DNA of 64,000 nt from Rhizobium sp. CB3090 (GCF_029714285.1 NZ_CP121662.1:3468001-3532000); one strand, 5' to 3'. Shown: positions 47,778-58,783, counted from the stretch's first letter. Numbers and translations are program-made. The notes: generated by a model from the sequence alone, not told the origin.

Positions 47778-48428
47778 TTAGGGCTTCCAGCGCAGGAAAT
47801 TGGCAATCAGGGCGAGGCCGAGCTTCTGGCTCTTTTCCGGATGGAACTGCGAGCCGGCCATGTTGTCGCGGCCGACGAAGGCGGTCATCGCGCCACCATA
47901 GCTGGTCGTGGCGATGACGTCGTCGGCATGATCGGCGGCCAGATGATAGGAATGAACGAAATAGGCGTGCAGCCCGTCCGGCCCGGTCGGAATGCCGTCG
48001 AAGAGGGGATGCGGGTGCCGGAGATCCAGCGTGTTCCAGCCGATCTGCGGGATTTTCAGCGTCGGATCATCCGGCGTCATCTCCTTGACGTCGCCCTTGA
48101 TCCAACCGAACCCCTGCGTGATCGTCTTTTCTAGCCCGCGCGACGACATGAGCTGCATGCCGACGCAGATGCCGAGGAAAGGGCGGCCCTTGTGTTCCAC
48201 GACATCGATCACCGCATCGGCCATGCCGGAAACGGCATCGAGCCCGCGGCGGCAATCGGCATAGGCGCCGACGCCGGGAAGCACGATGCGGTCGGCGGTG
48301 GCGACACGCTCGGCATCGTCAGTCAGATCGATTTCGGTGTCGATTCCGGCTTCGCGGGCCGCGCGTTCGAAGGCCTTGGTGGCCGAGCGCAGGTTGCCCG
48401 AGCCGTAGTCGATAATCGCGACGCGCAT
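47778..48428 (-). CDS. hisH: Imidazole glycerol phosphate synthase, glutaminase subunit
   Basis: A 216-residue class I amidotransferase. The nucleophile Cys is in [15 protein letters not shown], and the His-Glu of the triad is in [13 protein letters not shown]. It feeds ammonia to HisF. Two bases separate it from the DUF2628 gene upstream. Confidence 0.97.
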   Translation of the reverse strand: MRVAIIDYGSGNLRSATKAFERAAREAGIDTEIDLTDDAERVATADRIVLPGVGAYADCRRGLDAVSGMADAVIDVVEHKGRPFLGICVGMQLMSSRGLEKTITQGFGWIKGDVKEMTPDDPTLKIPQIGWNTLDLRHPHPLFDGIPTGPDGLHAYFVHSYHLAADHADDVIATTSYGGAMTAFVGRDNMAGSQFHPEKSQKLGLALIANFLRWKP

Positions 48429-48430
48429 GG

Positions 48431-48916
48431 TCAGCGTCCTCCATCATAGCCGGGAAGACCGAAACCCGGCCCGCCGCGACTTGAATTGTTGTTTGGAGAG
48501 GAAGGGATATCCCAATTATTCGAACGGATATTCTCCTCCTCGGCTTTCGGCTCGATGTCGGAGAAATGGATCTCCTCAGCCGTTGCCAGATTGGGAGCCG
48601 AAACCAGACCCTCCGTCCTCCAGCCGCCCGCGACGAGGTTCCGGTATGCGGCATGACTTCCTTCGAGCGCGGCAAGGATATGCACGCCGAGCAGGATTGC
48701 GAGGCCGGCGGCGAAGAATCCCGGCCGATGGATCAATTCCCAACCGATGCTCTGTAGCAGAAACGCGGCGATGGCCTGCAGCCAGAGCCGGTGAAAAAGC
48801 ATCCACAGCGTCGGAAACAAAAACGCCATCCAGGAAAAACCGTCGCGGATGAAGCGCGTTCTCGCCTGGTTTTTGTCCGGTCCTCCGGGCGGCGTCAAAA
48901 TCAAATAGCTTGCCAT
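48431..48916 (-). CDS. DUF2628 membrane protein inside the his cluster
   Basis: A 161-residue protein. It begins [20 protein letters not shown], has the family segment [21 protein letters not shown] (first helix) and hydrophobic segments at about 30-65 and 75-100. The C-terminal 40 residues are Asn/Ser/Gly rich and probably disordered. The function of DUF2628 is unknown. The open frame reaches back to 49102, but that part overlaps hisB and has no homology. It sits between hisB and hisH, 25 bases and 2 bases away. Confidence 0.88.
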   Translation of the reverse strand: MASYLILTPPGGPDKNQARTRFIRDGFSWMAFLFPTLWMLFHRLWLQAIAAFLLQSIGWELIHRPGFFAAGLAILLGVHILAALEGSHAAYRNLVAGGWRTEGLVSAPNLATAEEIHFSDIEPKAEEENIRSNNWDIPSSPNNNSSRGGPGFGLPGYDGGR

Positions 48917-48941
48917 CTCTTCACTTTCCCCATGACGGGGC

Positions 48942-49550
48942 TCAGGCGAGTGTACCCTTCGTCGAGGGTACGCGGCCTGCCTGCCGCGGATCGATCTCGG
49001 TTGCCGTGCGCAGAGCGCGGGCAACGGCCTTGAAGCATGTCTCGGCAATATGGTGATTGTTGGCGCCATAATGGTTGAGGATATGCAGCGTGATGCCGGC
49101 ATTCTGCGCGAGCGCCTGGAAGAATTCGCGCACCAGTTCGGTATCGAAAGTGCCGATCTTCGAGGCGCTGAAGGCGACGTTCCAGACGAGGAAGGGCCGG
49201 CCGGACAGATCGACGGCCGCCTTCGTCATCGTTTCGTCCATGGCGAGATCGATCGAGGCATAGCGCGTGATTCCGCGCCGGTCGCCGAGCGCCTTGGCAA
49301 TGGCCTGACCGATGGCGATGCCGGTATCTTCGACCGCGTGGTGATCGTCGACATGCAGGTCGCCCTTGGTGTCGATCTCCATGTCGATCAGCGAATGTCG
49401 CGAAAGCTGCTCCAGCATATGGTCGAAGAAGCCGACGCCCGTCGAAATGGTCGACTTGCCGCTGCCGTCGATATTGACGGACACCGAGACCGAGGTCTCG
49501 TTGGTCTTGCGGGAAACGCTCGCCGTGCGGCTCGCTACGGTCTCTGCCAT
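48942..49550 (-). CDS. hisB: Imidazoleglycerol-phosphate dehydratase
   Basis: A 202-residue manganese dehydratase, histidine pathway step 6. Metal motifs are [16 protein letters not shown] near residue 45 and [11 protein letters not shown] near residue 75, repeated later as ANNHHIAE. It lacks the HisB phosphatase domain, as usual in alphaproteobacteria. The frame opens at 49592, but GGAG lies six bases before the ATG at 49550. It heads the his block here and is divergent from hslV. Confidence 0.96.
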   Translation of the reverse strand: MAETVASRTASVSRKTNETSVSVSVNIDGSGKSTISTGVGFFDHMLEQLSRHSLIDMEIDTKGDLHVDDHHAVEDTGIAIGQAIAKALGDRRGITRYASIDLAMDETMTKAAVDLSGRPFLVWNVAFSASKIGTFDTELVREFFQALAQNAGITLHILNHYGANNHHIAETCFKAVARALRTATEIDPRQAGRVPSTKGTLA

Positions 49551-49670
49551 GGGCTGCTCCATCGGGATTGACGGCCGTTCCTTATCAGGCACATCCGCAA
49601 ATATCCAGAAGTTAAGTCACTATAGACTTATCTAGCCGGCTTACATGCATCATTCGAAAATAACGGCCAT

Positions 49671-49698
49671 TTGCAATCGTAAAAAGCCCTCTTACATA
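49671..49698 (+). promoter_or_regulatory. Candidate hslVU promoter
   Basis: TTGCAA (49671-49676) and TACATA (49693-49698), with 16 bases between, in the 215-base hisB/hslV divergent gap. A heat-shock sigma factor promoter would be expected for hslVU, and I could not confirm one. Confidence 0.3.
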
Positions 49699-49765
49699 GG
49701 TGCTGACGGGGCCGAAACGCGGCCCGGCAGAAAGCCCGCCAAAATTGGGGGCAATAGGTGTTTAG

Positions 49766-50293
49766 ATGACGACAATTGTGACTATTCGCAAAGGCGGCAA
49801 GGTGGTGATGGCAGGCGATGGCCAGGTCAGCCTCGGCCAGACCGTGATGAAGGGCAATGCCCGCAAGGTTCGCCGCATCGGAAAGGGTGACGTGATTGCC
49901 GGTTTCGCCGGTGCGACCGCCGATGCCTTTACGCTGCTCGAGCGGCTTGAAAAGAAGCTCGAACAATATCCCGGCCAGTTGATGCGCGCCGCCGTCGAGC
50001 TCGCCAAGGATTGGCGCACGGACAAATATCTGCGCAACCTCGAAGCGATGATGCTGGTTGCCGACAAACAAGTGACGCTCGCCGTCACCGGCAATGGCGA
50101 TGTGCTCGAGCCGGAACATGGCGCCATGGCGATCGGTTCCGGCGGTAATTTCGCGCTCGCCGCCGCCCGCGCTCTGATCGATACGGACAAATCGGCCGAG
50201 GACGTCGCCCGCCGCGCGCTCGACATCGCCGCCGACATCTGCGTCTATACCAATCATAACGTGGTGGTCGAAACGCTCGACTCCGAGTCCTAA
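49766..50293 (+). CDS. hslV: HslV (ClpQ) peptidase subunit
   Basis: A 175-residue proteasome-type threonine peptidase. The N-terminus [20 protein letters not shown] exposes Thr as the nucleophile after Met removal. [16 protein letters not shown] and [19 protein letters not shown] are family blocks. It forms the two-ring core of HslUV, which degrades misfolded proteins under heat stress. It is followed by hslU 43 bases later. Confidence 0.97.
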   Translation: MTTIVTIRKGGKVVMAGDGQVSLGQTVMKGNARKVRRIGKGDVIAGFAGATADAFTLLERLEKKLEQYPGQLMRAAVELAKDWRTDKYLRNLEAMMLVADKQVTLAVTGNGDVLEPEHGAMAIGSGGNFALAAARALIDTDKSAEDVARRALDIAADICVYTNHNVVVETLDSES

Positions 50294-50336
50294 TTCCTCT
50301 CTTGATTGTTTCTAGCCCTGACGGGAAGCACACGAA

Positions 50337-51644
50337 ATGACCACTTTTTCCCCCCGCGAGATCGTTTCCGAACTCGATCGCTATATTGTCGGCCAGCATG
50401 AGGCCAAACGCGCCGTGGCGATTGCGCTGCGCAACCGCTGGCGTCGCCAGCAGCTCGAACCCGACCTGCGCGACGAAGTCATGCCCAAGAACATCCTGAT
50501 GATCGGCCCGACCGGCGTCGGGAAGACGGAAATCTCCCGCCGCCTCGCCAAGCTCGCCGGCGCTCCTTTCATCAAGGTGGAAGCGACGAAATTTACCGAG
50601 GTCGGCTATGTCGGCCGCGACGTCGAGCAGATCGTCCGCGATCTCGTCGAGGTCGGCATCGGCCTGGCGCGCGAAAAGAAGCGCGCCGAAGTTCAGGCGA
50701 AGGCGCATATGAGCGCGGAAGAGCGGGTGCTCGACGCCTTGGTCGGCGCAACCGCCTCGCCGGCGACGCGCGACAGCTTCCGCAAGAAGCTGCGCGAGGG
50801 CCAGCTGGACGACAAGGAAATCGATATCGAGATCGCCGACACAGGTTCCGGCATGCCCGGCTTTGAAATTCCCGGCATGCCCGGCGCCAATATCGGCGTG
50901 CTCAACCTCTCCGAAATGTTCGGAAAGGCCATGGGCGGCCGCACCAAGAAGGTGCGCACCACGGTCAAGGATTCCTACAAGGAGCTGATCCGCGATGAAT
51001 CCGACAAGCTGATCGACAATGAGGCGATCCAGCGCGAAGCTGTGCAATCCGCCGAGAATGACGGCATCGTCTTTCTGGACGAGATCGACAAGATCGCCGC
51101 CCGTGACGGCGGCATGGGCGCCGGCGTCTCGCGCGAAGGCGTGCAACGCGACCTGCTGCCGCTGGTCGAAGGCACCACGGTTGCGACCAAGTATGGTCCG
51201 GTTAAGACCGACCATATCCTCTTCATCGCCTCCGGCGCCTTCCATGTATCGAAGCCTTCGGATCTCCTGCCGGAATTGCAGGGCCGCTTGCCGATCCGCG
51301 TCGAGCTGAAGCCGCTGAGCAAGGAGGATTTCCGCCGTATCCTGACCGAGCCGGAAGCGAGCCTCATCCGCCAGTACAAGGCGCTGATGGAGACGGAAAA
51401 TCTGAAGCTCGACTTCACGGATGATGCGATCGACGCTTTGGCCGATGTCGCCGTGCACCTCAACTCCACCGTCGAGAACATCGGCGCCCGCCGCCTGCAG
51501 ACGGTAATGGAGCGGGTGTTGGACGATATCTCCTACAACGCTTCGGATCGCGCCGGCGTGTCGGTGACCATCGATGCCGACTATGTGCGCGAACATGTCG
51601 GCGATCTCGCCACCAATACCGACCTGTCGCGCTTCATTCTCTAG
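50337..51644 (+). CDS. hslU: HslU (ClpY) ATPase subunit
   Basis: A 435-residue AAA+ unfoldase. Walker A is [15 protein letters not shown] (residues 56-70), the pore loop is [10 protein letters not shown], Walker B is [12 protein letters not shown], and the C-terminus ends TDLSRFIL, which docks into HslV. The insertion domain is present. It forms an operon with hslV and ends before a strong hairpin. Confidence 0.97.
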   Translation: MTTFSPREIVSELDRYIVGQHEAKRAVAIALRNRWRRQQLEPDLRDEVMPKNILMIGPTGVGKTEISRRLAKLAGAPFIKVEATKFTEVGYVGRDVEQIVRDLVEVGIGLAREKKRAEVQAKAHMSAEERVLDALVGATASPATRDSFRKKLREGQLDDKEIDIEIADTGSGMPGFEIPGMPGANIGVLNLSEMFGKAMGGRTKKVRTTVKDSYKELIRDESDKLIDNEAIQREAVQSAENDGIVFLDEIDKIAARDGGMGAGVSREGVQRDLLPLVEGTTVATKYGPVKTDHILFIASGAFHVSKPSDLLPELQGRLPIRVELKPLSKEDFRRILTEPEASLIRQYKALMETENLKLDFTDDAIDALADVAVHLNSTVENIGARRLQTVMERVLDDISYNASDRAGVSVTIDADYVREHVGDLATNTDLSRFIL

Positions 51645-51677
51645 TGACGGCGATTTGACGTATTAATCACTCGACAG

Positions 51678-51710
51678 CGGGCCGTTAACTTTTTAGTTAG
51701 GGGCCCGTTT
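51678..51710 (+). terminator. Terminator after hslVU
   Basis: A long stem, cgggcc-gttaact with agttag-ggcccg, around a tttt loop and followed by TTTCTTT. It begins about 34 bases after the hslU stop. Confidence 0.85.
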
Positions 51711-51798
51711 CTTTGCGTGGCATGGCTTTATTCGGCCAAGATTGTCCGTCAGTGAGCCCCATTGAAACATCGGATGAAACTTCGATAGGGCAGCCATC

Positions 51799-52752
51799 GT
51801 GCGACGCATTCTGATCACCCTTCTTCTGGCGGTTGTCAGCCTCTCCTGGATCCCGGCCTATGCGGATGCGGCGGCGATGGTGCCGCCAGGCAACCGCAAC
51901 GCCGAGCAACCCCCGATCCCCGGTGCATCCGTGCGCCGCACCAAGGGCACGAATTCCACTTTCGAGCGCAAATACCAGAAGGTTCATGAACTGCTGGCGA
52001 CCGATACCCGGCTGATGTCGAAGATCAAGTCGACGGCGCGCGCCTATGGCATCGATCCGATCCACATCATCGGCGCGCTGGTCGGTGAGCATACCTATAA
52101 TGTCGACGCCTATGACGGCCTGCAGTCCTATTACGTCAAGGCTGCCTCCTATGCCGGCGAGAGCTTCCGTTTCGCCTATAACGGCGAAAGCGTCGACGAT
52201 TTCGTTGCCCGGCCGCAATTCGATGCTTGCAAGGGCAAAAGGGATTCCTACAGCCTCTGGACCTGCCGCGAAGATGTCTGGGAAAGCGATTTCCGGGGCA
52301 AGAAGGTCGGCGGCAAATCTTTCCCGGACAACCGTTTCAGCGCCGTGTTCTTCCAGCCCTTCTATGCCGGCCAGACCTTCGGCCTCGGCCAGGTCAATCC
52401 GCTGACGGCGCTGGAACTTTCCGATCTCGTCAGCAGCACGTCCGGCATTCCGAAGCTGGATGAAAAGGATGCCGGCAGCGTCTACAAGGCCATCATGGAC
52501 CCCGACCTGTCGCTCGCCTTCGTTGCTGCCTCGATCCGCAAGTCGATCGACGATTACCGCTCGATCGCCGGCATGGATATTTCCGGCAATCCGGGCATTA
52601 CGGCGACGCTCTACAATGTCGGCAATTCCCGCCAGCGGGCCGCAGCACTCGCCGCCAAGAACCGGGGGGCAGCGCAGCCGGTCTGGCCGGAGGAAAATTA
52701 CTATGGCTGGCTTATCAATGATAAGCTGGACGATCTGAAGTCGCTGCTCTAA
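51799..52752 (+). CDS. DUF1402 exported protein with transglycosylase-like motifs
   Basis: A 317-residue protein starting at GTG with a signal peptide (about residues 1-25, ending YADAAA). DUF1402 has no assigned function. Three blocks resemble family 1 lytic transglycosylases in the right order: LVGEHTYN with Glu97, GLGQVNPLTAL at 195-205, and ATLYNVG at 269-275. Cys144 and Cys156 could form a disulfide in the periplasm. It is followed by a P450 gene 48 bases later, probably cotranscribed. Enzymatic activity is inference. Confidence 0.85.
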   Translation: MRRILITLLLAVVSLSWIPAYADAAAMVPPGNRNAEQPPIPGASVRRTKGTNSTFERKYQKVHELLATDTRLMSKIKSTARAYGIDPIHIIGALVGEHTYNVDAYDGLQSYYVKAASYAGESFRFAYNGESVDDFVARPQFDACKGKRDSYSLWTCREDVWESDFRGKKVGGKSFPDNRFSAVFFQPFYAGQTFGLGQVNPLTALELSDLVSSTSGIPKLDEKDAGSVYKAIMDPDLSLAFVAASIRKSIDDYRSIAGMDISGNPGITATLYNVGNSRQRAAALAAKNRGAAQPVWPEENYYGWLINDKLDDLKSLL

Positions 52753-52800
52753 ACTTCGGGAGCCGTCGGGAAAATAAGGTTTTCGAGGAGATTGGATCTC

Positions 52801-54192
52801 ATGGACATGATCCCGGAAGCCTTCTCTCCGCCGGCCCCGACCCCGCGCACCGTCCCGCCGTCGCGCCTGACGATCATCCGCACCATCCTGCGCAATCCAC
52901 TGGAATTATGGGGCGAGCCTTCCTACACGCTGCCGTGGATCATGACGCGCTTCTTTCGTGAGCGCACGCTGATCGTCAATGATCCCGGACTGATCAAGCA
53001 TGTGCTGGTCGACAATGCCTCCAATTACCGCATGTCGGAGATTCGCCAGCTCGTGCTCAGGCCGATCCTGCGCGACGGCCTGCTGACCGCCGAAGGCCAG
53101 GTTTGGAAGCGCTCGCGCAAGGCCGTGGCGCCAGTCTTCACGCCGCGCCATGCCCAGGGCTTTGCCGGCCAGATGCTGAGCCAGAGCGAAACCTATGTTC
53201 GCAAATACGAGGAGGCCGGCGGCGGCAAGGTTTTCGATATCGCCATCGATATGACCGAGCTCACCTTCGCCATCCTCGCGGACACTTTGTTTTCCGGTGA
53301 GATCGTCACCGAAAGCGGCCATTTCGCCGATGACGTCAATCAGCTTCTGCATCGCATGGGCCGCGTCGATCCGATGGACCTTCTGCGCGCCCCTTCCTGG
53401 GTGCCACGCCTTACCCGCATCGGCGGTCAGAAGGTGCTCGACAAGTTTCGCGGCATCGTCCGAAAGACCATGGAACTTCGTCTCGACAAAATGCGCAGAG
53501 ATCGCGCCAGCGCCCCCGACGATTTCCTGACGCTGCTCTTGGAAAAGGCCGGCCCGGACGGCCTGACCATGGAGGAGATCGAGGACAATATCCTGACCTT
53601 CATCGGCGCCGGTCATGAGACGACGGCGAGGGCGCTGGCCTGGACGATCTACTGTGTCGCCAACACGCCGCATATCCGCGACGCCATGGAGGCGGAAATC
53701 GATCGGGTGCTCGCGACCGGCGCCGAGCCCGTCGCCTGGCTCGACCTGATGCCGAATGTCCGTGCCGCCTTCGAGGAGGCGATGCGCCTCTATCCGCCGG
53801 CACCATCGATCAATCGCGCCGCGATTGCCGACGACGAATGGACAAGCCCAAGCGGCGAGCGTGTCGAGATCCCGGCTGATATCACCGTGCTGATCATGCC
53901 ATGGACGCTGCATCGCCACGCGCTCTATTGGGACAAGCCGCGCGCCTTCATGCCCGAACGCTTCCTCCCGGAAAATCGCGGTAAGATCAACCGGTTCCAG
54001 TACCTGCCCTTCGGCGCCGGCCCGCGCGTCTGTATCGGCGCCACTTTCGCCCTGCAGGAAGCCGTTATCGCCCTTGCCGTCATGATGCACCGCTTCCGGT
54101 TCGATGCGACCGACGAGACGAATCCCTGGCCGGTGCAGAAGCTCACGACACAGCCGCAAGGCGGGCTGCCGATGCGGGTCACCAGGCGATAG
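52801..54192 (+). CDS. Cytochrome P450
   Basis: A 463-residue P450. The I-helix is FIGAGHETTARALAWTIY, the ExxR is EEAMRLYPP, and the heme loop is FGAGPRVCIGATFAL with Cys411 as thiolate ligand. No membrane anchor or fused reductase is present, so it needs separate redox partners, none of which is adjacent. A TTG at 52792 is open, but the GAGGAG site ends one base before it, which favours the ATG at 52801. Similarity to fatty-acid-type P450s is only a guess. The substrate is unknown. Confidence 0.93.
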   Translation: MDMIPEAFSPPAPTPRTVPPSRLTIIRTILRNPLELWGEPSYTLPWIMTRFFRERTLIVNDPGLIKHVLVDNASNYRMSEIRQLVLRPILRDGLLTAEGQVWKRSRKAVAPVFTPRHAQGFAGQMLSQSETYVRKYEEAGGGKVFDIAIDMTELTFAILADTLFSGEIVTESGHFADDVNQLLHRMGRVDPMDLLRAPSWVPRLTRIGGQKVLDKFRGIVRKTMELRLDKMRRDRASAPDDFLTLLLEKAGPDGLTMEEIEDNILTFIGAGHETTARALAWTIYCVANTPHIRDAMEAEIDRVLATGAEPVAWLDLMPNVRAAFEEAMRLYPPAPSINRAAIADDEWTSPSGERVEIPADITVLIMPWTLHRHALYWDKPRAFMPERFLPENRGKINRFQYLPFGAGPRVCIGATFALQEAVIALAVMMHRFRFDATDETNPWPVQKLTTQPQGGLPMRVTRR

Positions 54193-54280
54193 GATTGTTT
54201 TTGCCGCTTCGCAGCTAGCGGATCAGGCGGGAAGGATGCAATAACAGCATCACCTTCCGTTCAAAAGGCTAGATATCAGC

Positions 54281-56284
54281 GTGACATCTCATTTCCTGCT
54301 CGGCATCGACACCGGTGGAACCTATACCGATGCCGTCCTCTTCCACGAAGCCGATGGCGTTGTCGCCAAGGCGAAATCGCTGACCACGCGGCATGATTTG
54401 GCTGTCGGTATCGCCGGCGCTGTCGATGCGGTCATCGCCAAGGCCGCCATCCCGGTTTCGGCTATCGGCCTCGTATCACTGTCGACGACGCTCGCCACCA
54501 ACGCGCTGGTCGAAGGACAGGGCGGCCGCGCAGGGCTGGTAATGATCGGCTTCGGCCCTGACGATCTGAAGCGCGATGGCCTGGCCGGGGCGCTGGGGTC
54601 CGATCCGGTGCTGTTCCTGCCCGGCGGCCACAACGTCCATGGCAGCGAGAATCCGCTCGATCTAACCGCCCTGGAAGAGGCGCTGCCGGAGCTTTCGAAG
54701 AGTGTTTCGTCCTTCGCGATCGCCGGTTATTTCGCCGTGCGGAATCCGGCTCATGAAATTCGCGTGCGGGATCGCATCCGCGAGATTTCCCATCTGCCGG
54801 TCACCTGCAGCCATGAACTCTCCTCCAAGCTCGGCGGTCCGCGCCGGGCGCTGACGACGCTTCTGAATGCCCGGTTGGTATCGATGATCGACCGCTTGGT
54901 CGGCGCCTGCGAAGGTTTTCTCGCTACGCGCGGCATCACGGCGCCGATGATGGTCGTGCGCGGCGACGGCGCGCTGATCTCGGCTGCGGAAGCCAAGCTC
55001 CGCCCAATCGAGACCATCCTCTCCGGGCCTGCGGCAAGCCTTGTCGGCGCGCGCTATCTTACCGGCCTTGACGATGCCGTGGTGTCCGATATCGGCGGCA
55101 CCACCACAGATGTCGCTGTCATGGAGGCCGGTCGGCCGCGGCTCGATGCTGACGGCGCCGTGGTCGGCGGTTATCGCACCATGGTCGAAGCGGTTGCGAT
55201 GCGCACCTATGGTCTCGGCGGTGATTCCGAGGTGAAGATAAACGACCGCGGCCTTGTCGCCGCTTTCGAACTTGGGCCGCGCCGCCTGCTGCCGCTCAGC
55301 CTTGTCGCGCATATGCATGGCCAAGCGGTCATCAGCGTGCTGGAGCAGCAGTTGCGTGCGCCGCATCATGGCCGCCACGTCGGCCGCTTTGCCGTGCGCA
55401 CCGGCGTGCCGGACCATCTCGCAAGCGGTTTGTTGCCGTTGGAACGGGCGCTGTTCGACAAAATCGGCTTGGTTCCCCTGCCGCTCGATCAGCTTCTGAC
55501 CTCGACATCGCTGAAAGCGACCCTGGATCGCCTGGTCGCCCGCGGTCTCGTCCATCTCTGCGGTCTGACGCCGTCAGATGCCATGCATGTGCTCGGCCGG
55601 CAAAGTCAGTGGAATGCAGAAGCTTCGCGACTTGGTCTGGCGCTGGCAATGCGGATGAAGGATGGTTCCGGCCATGCGCTCGCTGCATCCGTGGAGGAGC
55701 TGGCGCAAAGGATCGTCGATCGCCTGACCCGGCAGTCCGCCGATGTCATCCTCGCCGCCTGCCTTGCCGAAGACGGCGTTACCCATCTCGATCCAACCAA
55801 ATCGATCTCGATCGACCACGCTCTTCGCCGCACACCGGGCATCGTCCGTTTTGCCGTTTCGCTCGATCGCCCTCTGGTCGGTCTCGGTGCTTCCGCCCCC
55901 GTTTATTACCCTGCCATCGCCGCAACGCTGGCAAGTGAAAGTGCCATTCCCGCCGATTCGGATGTGGCCAACGCGATTGGCGCCGTCGTCGGCCAGGTTC
56001 GCGCCAGCGCTACGGTGTTCGTCACCATGCCCGAGGATGGCATTTATCTGCTGAACGGAGCGGGCGAGACCCTGCGCCTTACCGATGAGCAAAAGACCTT
56101 TTCTCTGGCGCGGGAGCGGGCAATCGAGGTGGCGATGGCGCAGGCGCGGTTGAATGGTGCCGCGGATCCGGTCATCACCATGAATGAACAGATCGACGCG
56201 CCGGAAATCGAGGGCAATCGCAAGCTGGTCGAAGCCCGTTTCATCGCCACCGCCAGCGGCCGTCCGCGCATCGCTGCAGATTGA
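54281..56284 (+). CDS. Hydantoinase/oxoprolinase A family protein (HyuA-like)
   Basis: A 667-residue protein with the N-terminal Hydant_A domain (GIDTGGTYTDAVLF at 6-19, STTLATNALVEG near residue 68) and the ATPase-like core (SGPAASLVGARYLTG, SDIGGTTTDVAVM). Partners usually encode the B subunit next to it; none is seen here. ATP-dependent opening of a cyclic amide is the family reaction, and the substrate is unknown. The start is a GTG 88 bases after the P450 gene. Confidence 0.88.
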   Translation: MTSHFLLGIDTGGTYTDAVLFHEADGVVAKAKSLTTRHDLAVGIAGAVDAVIAKAAIPVSAIGLVSLSTTLATNALVEGQGGRAGLVMIGFGPDDLKRDGLAGALGSDPVLFLPGGHNVHGSENPLDLTALEEALPELSKSVSSFAIAGYFAVRNPAHEIRVRDRIREISHLPVTCSHELSSKLGGPRRALTTLLNARLVSMIDRLVGACEGFLATRGITAPMMVVRGDGALISAAEAKLRPIETILSGPAASLVGARYLTGLDDAVVSDIGGTTTDVAVMEAGRPRLDADGAVVGGYRTMVEAVAMRTYGLGGDSEVKINDRGLVAAFELGPRRLLPLSLVAHMHGQAVISVLEQQLRAPHHGRHVGRFAVRTGVPDHLASGLLPLERALFDKIGLVPLPLDQLLTSTSLKATLDRLVARGLVHLCGLTPSDAMHVLGRQSQWNAEASRLGLALAMRMKDGSGHALAASVEELAQRIVDRLTRQSADVILAACLAEDGVTHLDPTKSISIDHALRRTPGIVRFAVSLDRPLVGLGASAPVYYPAIAATLASESAIPADSDVANAIGAVVGQVRASATVFVTMPEDGIYLLNGAGETLRLTDEQKTFSLARERAIEVAMAQARLNGAADPVITMNEQIDAPEIEGNRKLVEARFIATASGRPRIAAD

Positions 56285-56402
56285 TTATTTCTAAAAGTGC
56301 ACAAATATTTTGAACTATTGCCAAATTGACGGAGAGCCCAACCGCCCGCAAACTGGCAGCATGTAAAAATTGAGCCGTAGGACGGCCTTAGGAGTGATTG
56401 GC

Positions 56403-58571
56403 ATGAGCCGCATTGACAAGAACGGACTTCAGATCGAACCGGTGCTTTATGATTTCCTGGTCAAGGAGGCTCTGCCGGGGTCCGGTGTCGATCCGGATAC
56501 CTTCTTTGCCGGCTTCTCTGCGATCGTGCACGACTTCGCTCCAAAGAACCGCGATCTGCTCGCCAAGCGCGACCGCATTCAGGCTGCGCTGGACGATTGG
56601 TATCGCAAGAACGGTGCGCCCGTGGATATGGCCGCCTACGAAGCCTTCCTGCGCGAGATCGGCTACCTCATTCCCGAAGGTCCGGCCTTCTCGGTCTCGA
56701 CCGCCAATGTCGACCCCGAGATCGCCTCCATCGCCGGCCCGCAGCTCGTCGTTCCCGTCATGAACGCCCGCTATGCGCTGAACGCCGCCAATGCGCGCTG
56801 GGGTTCGCTCTATGATGCGCTCTACGGCACCGACGCGATTCCCGAGACGGACGGCGCCGAGAAGGGCAGGGGCTACAATCCGAAGCGCGGCGAAAAGGTC
56901 ATCGCCTGGGTGAGGGATTTCCTCGATACCGCCGCACCGCTTGCCGGTGCAAGCTGGAAGGATGTCATCGGCTTCGCCGTCAAGGGCGGTGCACTGGCAA
57001 TTGCAACGAAGACAGGCGCCGTCGCCCTTGCCGACGGTAAGCATTTTGCCGGCTATCTCGGCGATGCGGGTGCGCCCTCGCATATTCTGCTGAAAAACAA
57101 CGGCATTCACATCGAGATCGTCATCGATGCCGGCACCGATATCGGCAAGGCCGATGCGGCTGCCATTTCCGATGTGCGACTGGAATCGGCGATCACCGCC
57201 ATTATGGACTGCGAAGATTCGATCGCTGCCGTCGATGCCGAGGACAAGACCGAAGTCTATCGCAATTGGCTCGGCCTGATGAAGGGCGACCTGACGGAAG
57301 AAGTTTCCAAGGGCGGCAAGACCTTCATTCGAAGCCTCAATCCGGATGTGACCTACACGGCGCCTGACGGCTCAAGCTTCGAGCTGCACTGCCGCTCGCT
57401 GATGCTGGTGCGCAATGTCGGCCACCTCATGACCAATCCGGCCATCCTCGACCGCGACGGCCATGAAGTGCCGGAGGGCATTATGGACGCCGTGATCACC
57501 GGTCTGATTGCGCTCTACGATATCGGCCCGAACGGCCGGCATAAGAATTCCCGCGCCGGCTCCATGTATGTCGTCAAGCCGAAGATGCATGGGCCGGAAG
57601 AAGTGGCTTTTGCCGTCGAAATCTTCTCGCGCGTCGAAGATGTGCTCGGCATGCCGCGCAACACCATCAAGATGGGCATCATGGACGAGGAGCGCCGGAC
57701 CACGGTCAACCTCAAGGAGGCGATCCGCGCTGCCAGCGAACGTGTCGTCTTCATCAATACCGGATTCCTCGACCGCACCGGCGATGAAATCCATACCTCG
57801 ATGGAAGCCGGCCCGATGATCCGCAAGGGCGACATGAAGCAGGCCGCCTGGATCACGGCTTACGAAAACTGGAATGTCGATATCGGCCTGGAATGCGGCC
57901 TTTCCGGCCATGCGCAGATCGGCAAGGGCATGTGGGCCATGCCGGACCTGATGGCGGCGATGCTGGAGCAGAAGATCGCCCATCCGAAGGCCGGCGCCAA
58001 CACCGCCTGGGTGCCGTCGCCGACGGCTGCGACCCTGCATGCGACCCATTACCACCGCGTCAATGTCGCCAAGGTGCAGCAAGCCTTGAAAAACCGCGCG
58101 CGTGCCAAACTTTCCGATATTCTGTCCGTGCCGGTCGCCCCGCGTCCGAACTGGACGCCGGAAGAAATCCAGCGCGAGATCGACAACAATTCGCAAGGCA
58201 TTCTCGGCTATGTCGTTCGCTGGGTCGATCAGGGCGTCGGCTGCTCCAAGGTGCCCGACATCAACGATATCGGCCTGATGGAGGATCGCGCCACGCTACG
58301 CATCTCCGCGCAGCACATGGCCAACTGGCTGCATCACAAGGTTATTACCGAAGCACAGATCGTCGAGACCATGAAGCGCATGGCCGCCATCGTCGACCAG
58401 CAGAACGCCGGCGATCCACTCTACAGACCGATGGCCGGCAATTTCGATGACTCCGTCGCCTTCCAGGCAGCACTTGATCTCGTGCTCAAGGGCCGCGAGC
58501 AGCCGAACGGCTACACCGAACCCGTCCTCCACCGCCGCCGTATTGAACTGAAGGCGAAGGCGGTGGGGTGA
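56403..58571 (+). CDS. glcB: Malate synthase G
   Basis: A 722-residue enzyme that condenses glyoxylate and acetyl-CoA to malate, a single polypeptide of the G type. [27 protein letters not shown] and [16 protein letters not shown] line the active site, and [20 protein letters not shown] (split here as [10 protein letters not shown] and [10 protein letters not shown]) follows. [13 protein letters not shown] is near the C-terminus. An upstream TTG at 56370 is open, but AGGAG precedes the ATG at 56403. It is transcribed alone. No isocitrate lyase is in view. Confidence 0.97.
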   Translation: MSRIDKNGLQIEPVLYDFLVKEALPGSGVDPDTFFAGFSAIVHDFAPKNRDLLAKRDRIQAALDDWYRKNGAPVDMAAYEAFLREIGYLIPEGPAFSVSTANVDPEIASIAGPQLVVPVMNARYALNAANARWGSLYDALYGTDAIPETDGAEKGRGYNPKRGEKVIAWVRDFLDTAAPLAGASWKDVIGFAVKGGALAIATKTGAVALADGKHFAGYLGDAGAPSHILLKNNGIHIEIVIDAGTDIGKADAAAISDVRLESAITAIMDCEDSIAAVDAEDKTEVYRNWLGLMKGDLTEEVSKGGKTFIRSLNPDVTYTAPDGSSFELHCRSLMLVRNVGHLMTNPAILDRDGHEVPEGIMDAVITGLIALYDIGPNGRHKNSRAGSMYVVKPKMHGPEEVAFAVEIFSRVEDVLGMPRNTIKMGIMDEERRTTVNLKEAIRAASERVVFINTGFLDRTGDEIHTSMEAGPMIRKGDMKQAAWITAYENWNVDIGLECGLSGHAQIGKGMWAMPDLMAAMLEQKIAHPKAGANTAWVPSPTAATLHATHYHRVNVAKVQQALKNRARAKLSDILSVPVAPRPNWTPEEIQREIDNNSQGILGYVVRWVDQGVGCSKVPDINDIGLMEDRATLRISAQHMANWLHHKVITEAQIVETMKRMAAIVDQQNAGDPLYRPMAGNFDDSVAFQAALDLVLKGREQPNGYTEPVLHRRRIELKAKAVG

Positions 58572-58604
58572 TCCCGTCTCTCCATCAGAGGCCACCCCGA
58601 TCCT

Positions 58605-58750
58605 TCAAGGCCTTGTCGCCTGCGCTAGCGCTTCGACGGCAAGGCACCTCAGGATGAGGTGGAGAGACTCTTGCGGCTATAGGGGACAAGATCAGCCCTC
58701 ATCCTGAGGTGCGCAGCCGAAGGCGGAGCCTCCAAGGACGAGGGCGGGTG
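58605..58750. repeat. Dispersed palindromic repeat after glcB
   Basis: A perfect 16-bp inverted repeat, gcacctcaggatgagg (58644-58659) and cctcatcctgaggtgc (58697-58712), with GC-rich flanks. The core resembles the element at 21557-21713. Located between convergent glcB and the L,D-transpeptidase gene. Confidence 0.75.
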
Positions 58751-58783
58751 GGGCGGTATAGCATCGCCTCGTTTCCCCAAACA

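Noticed and set aside
50085..51596. A 503-codon minus-strand frame opposite hslU.
   Set aside because: Antisense to HslU; no domain recognised.
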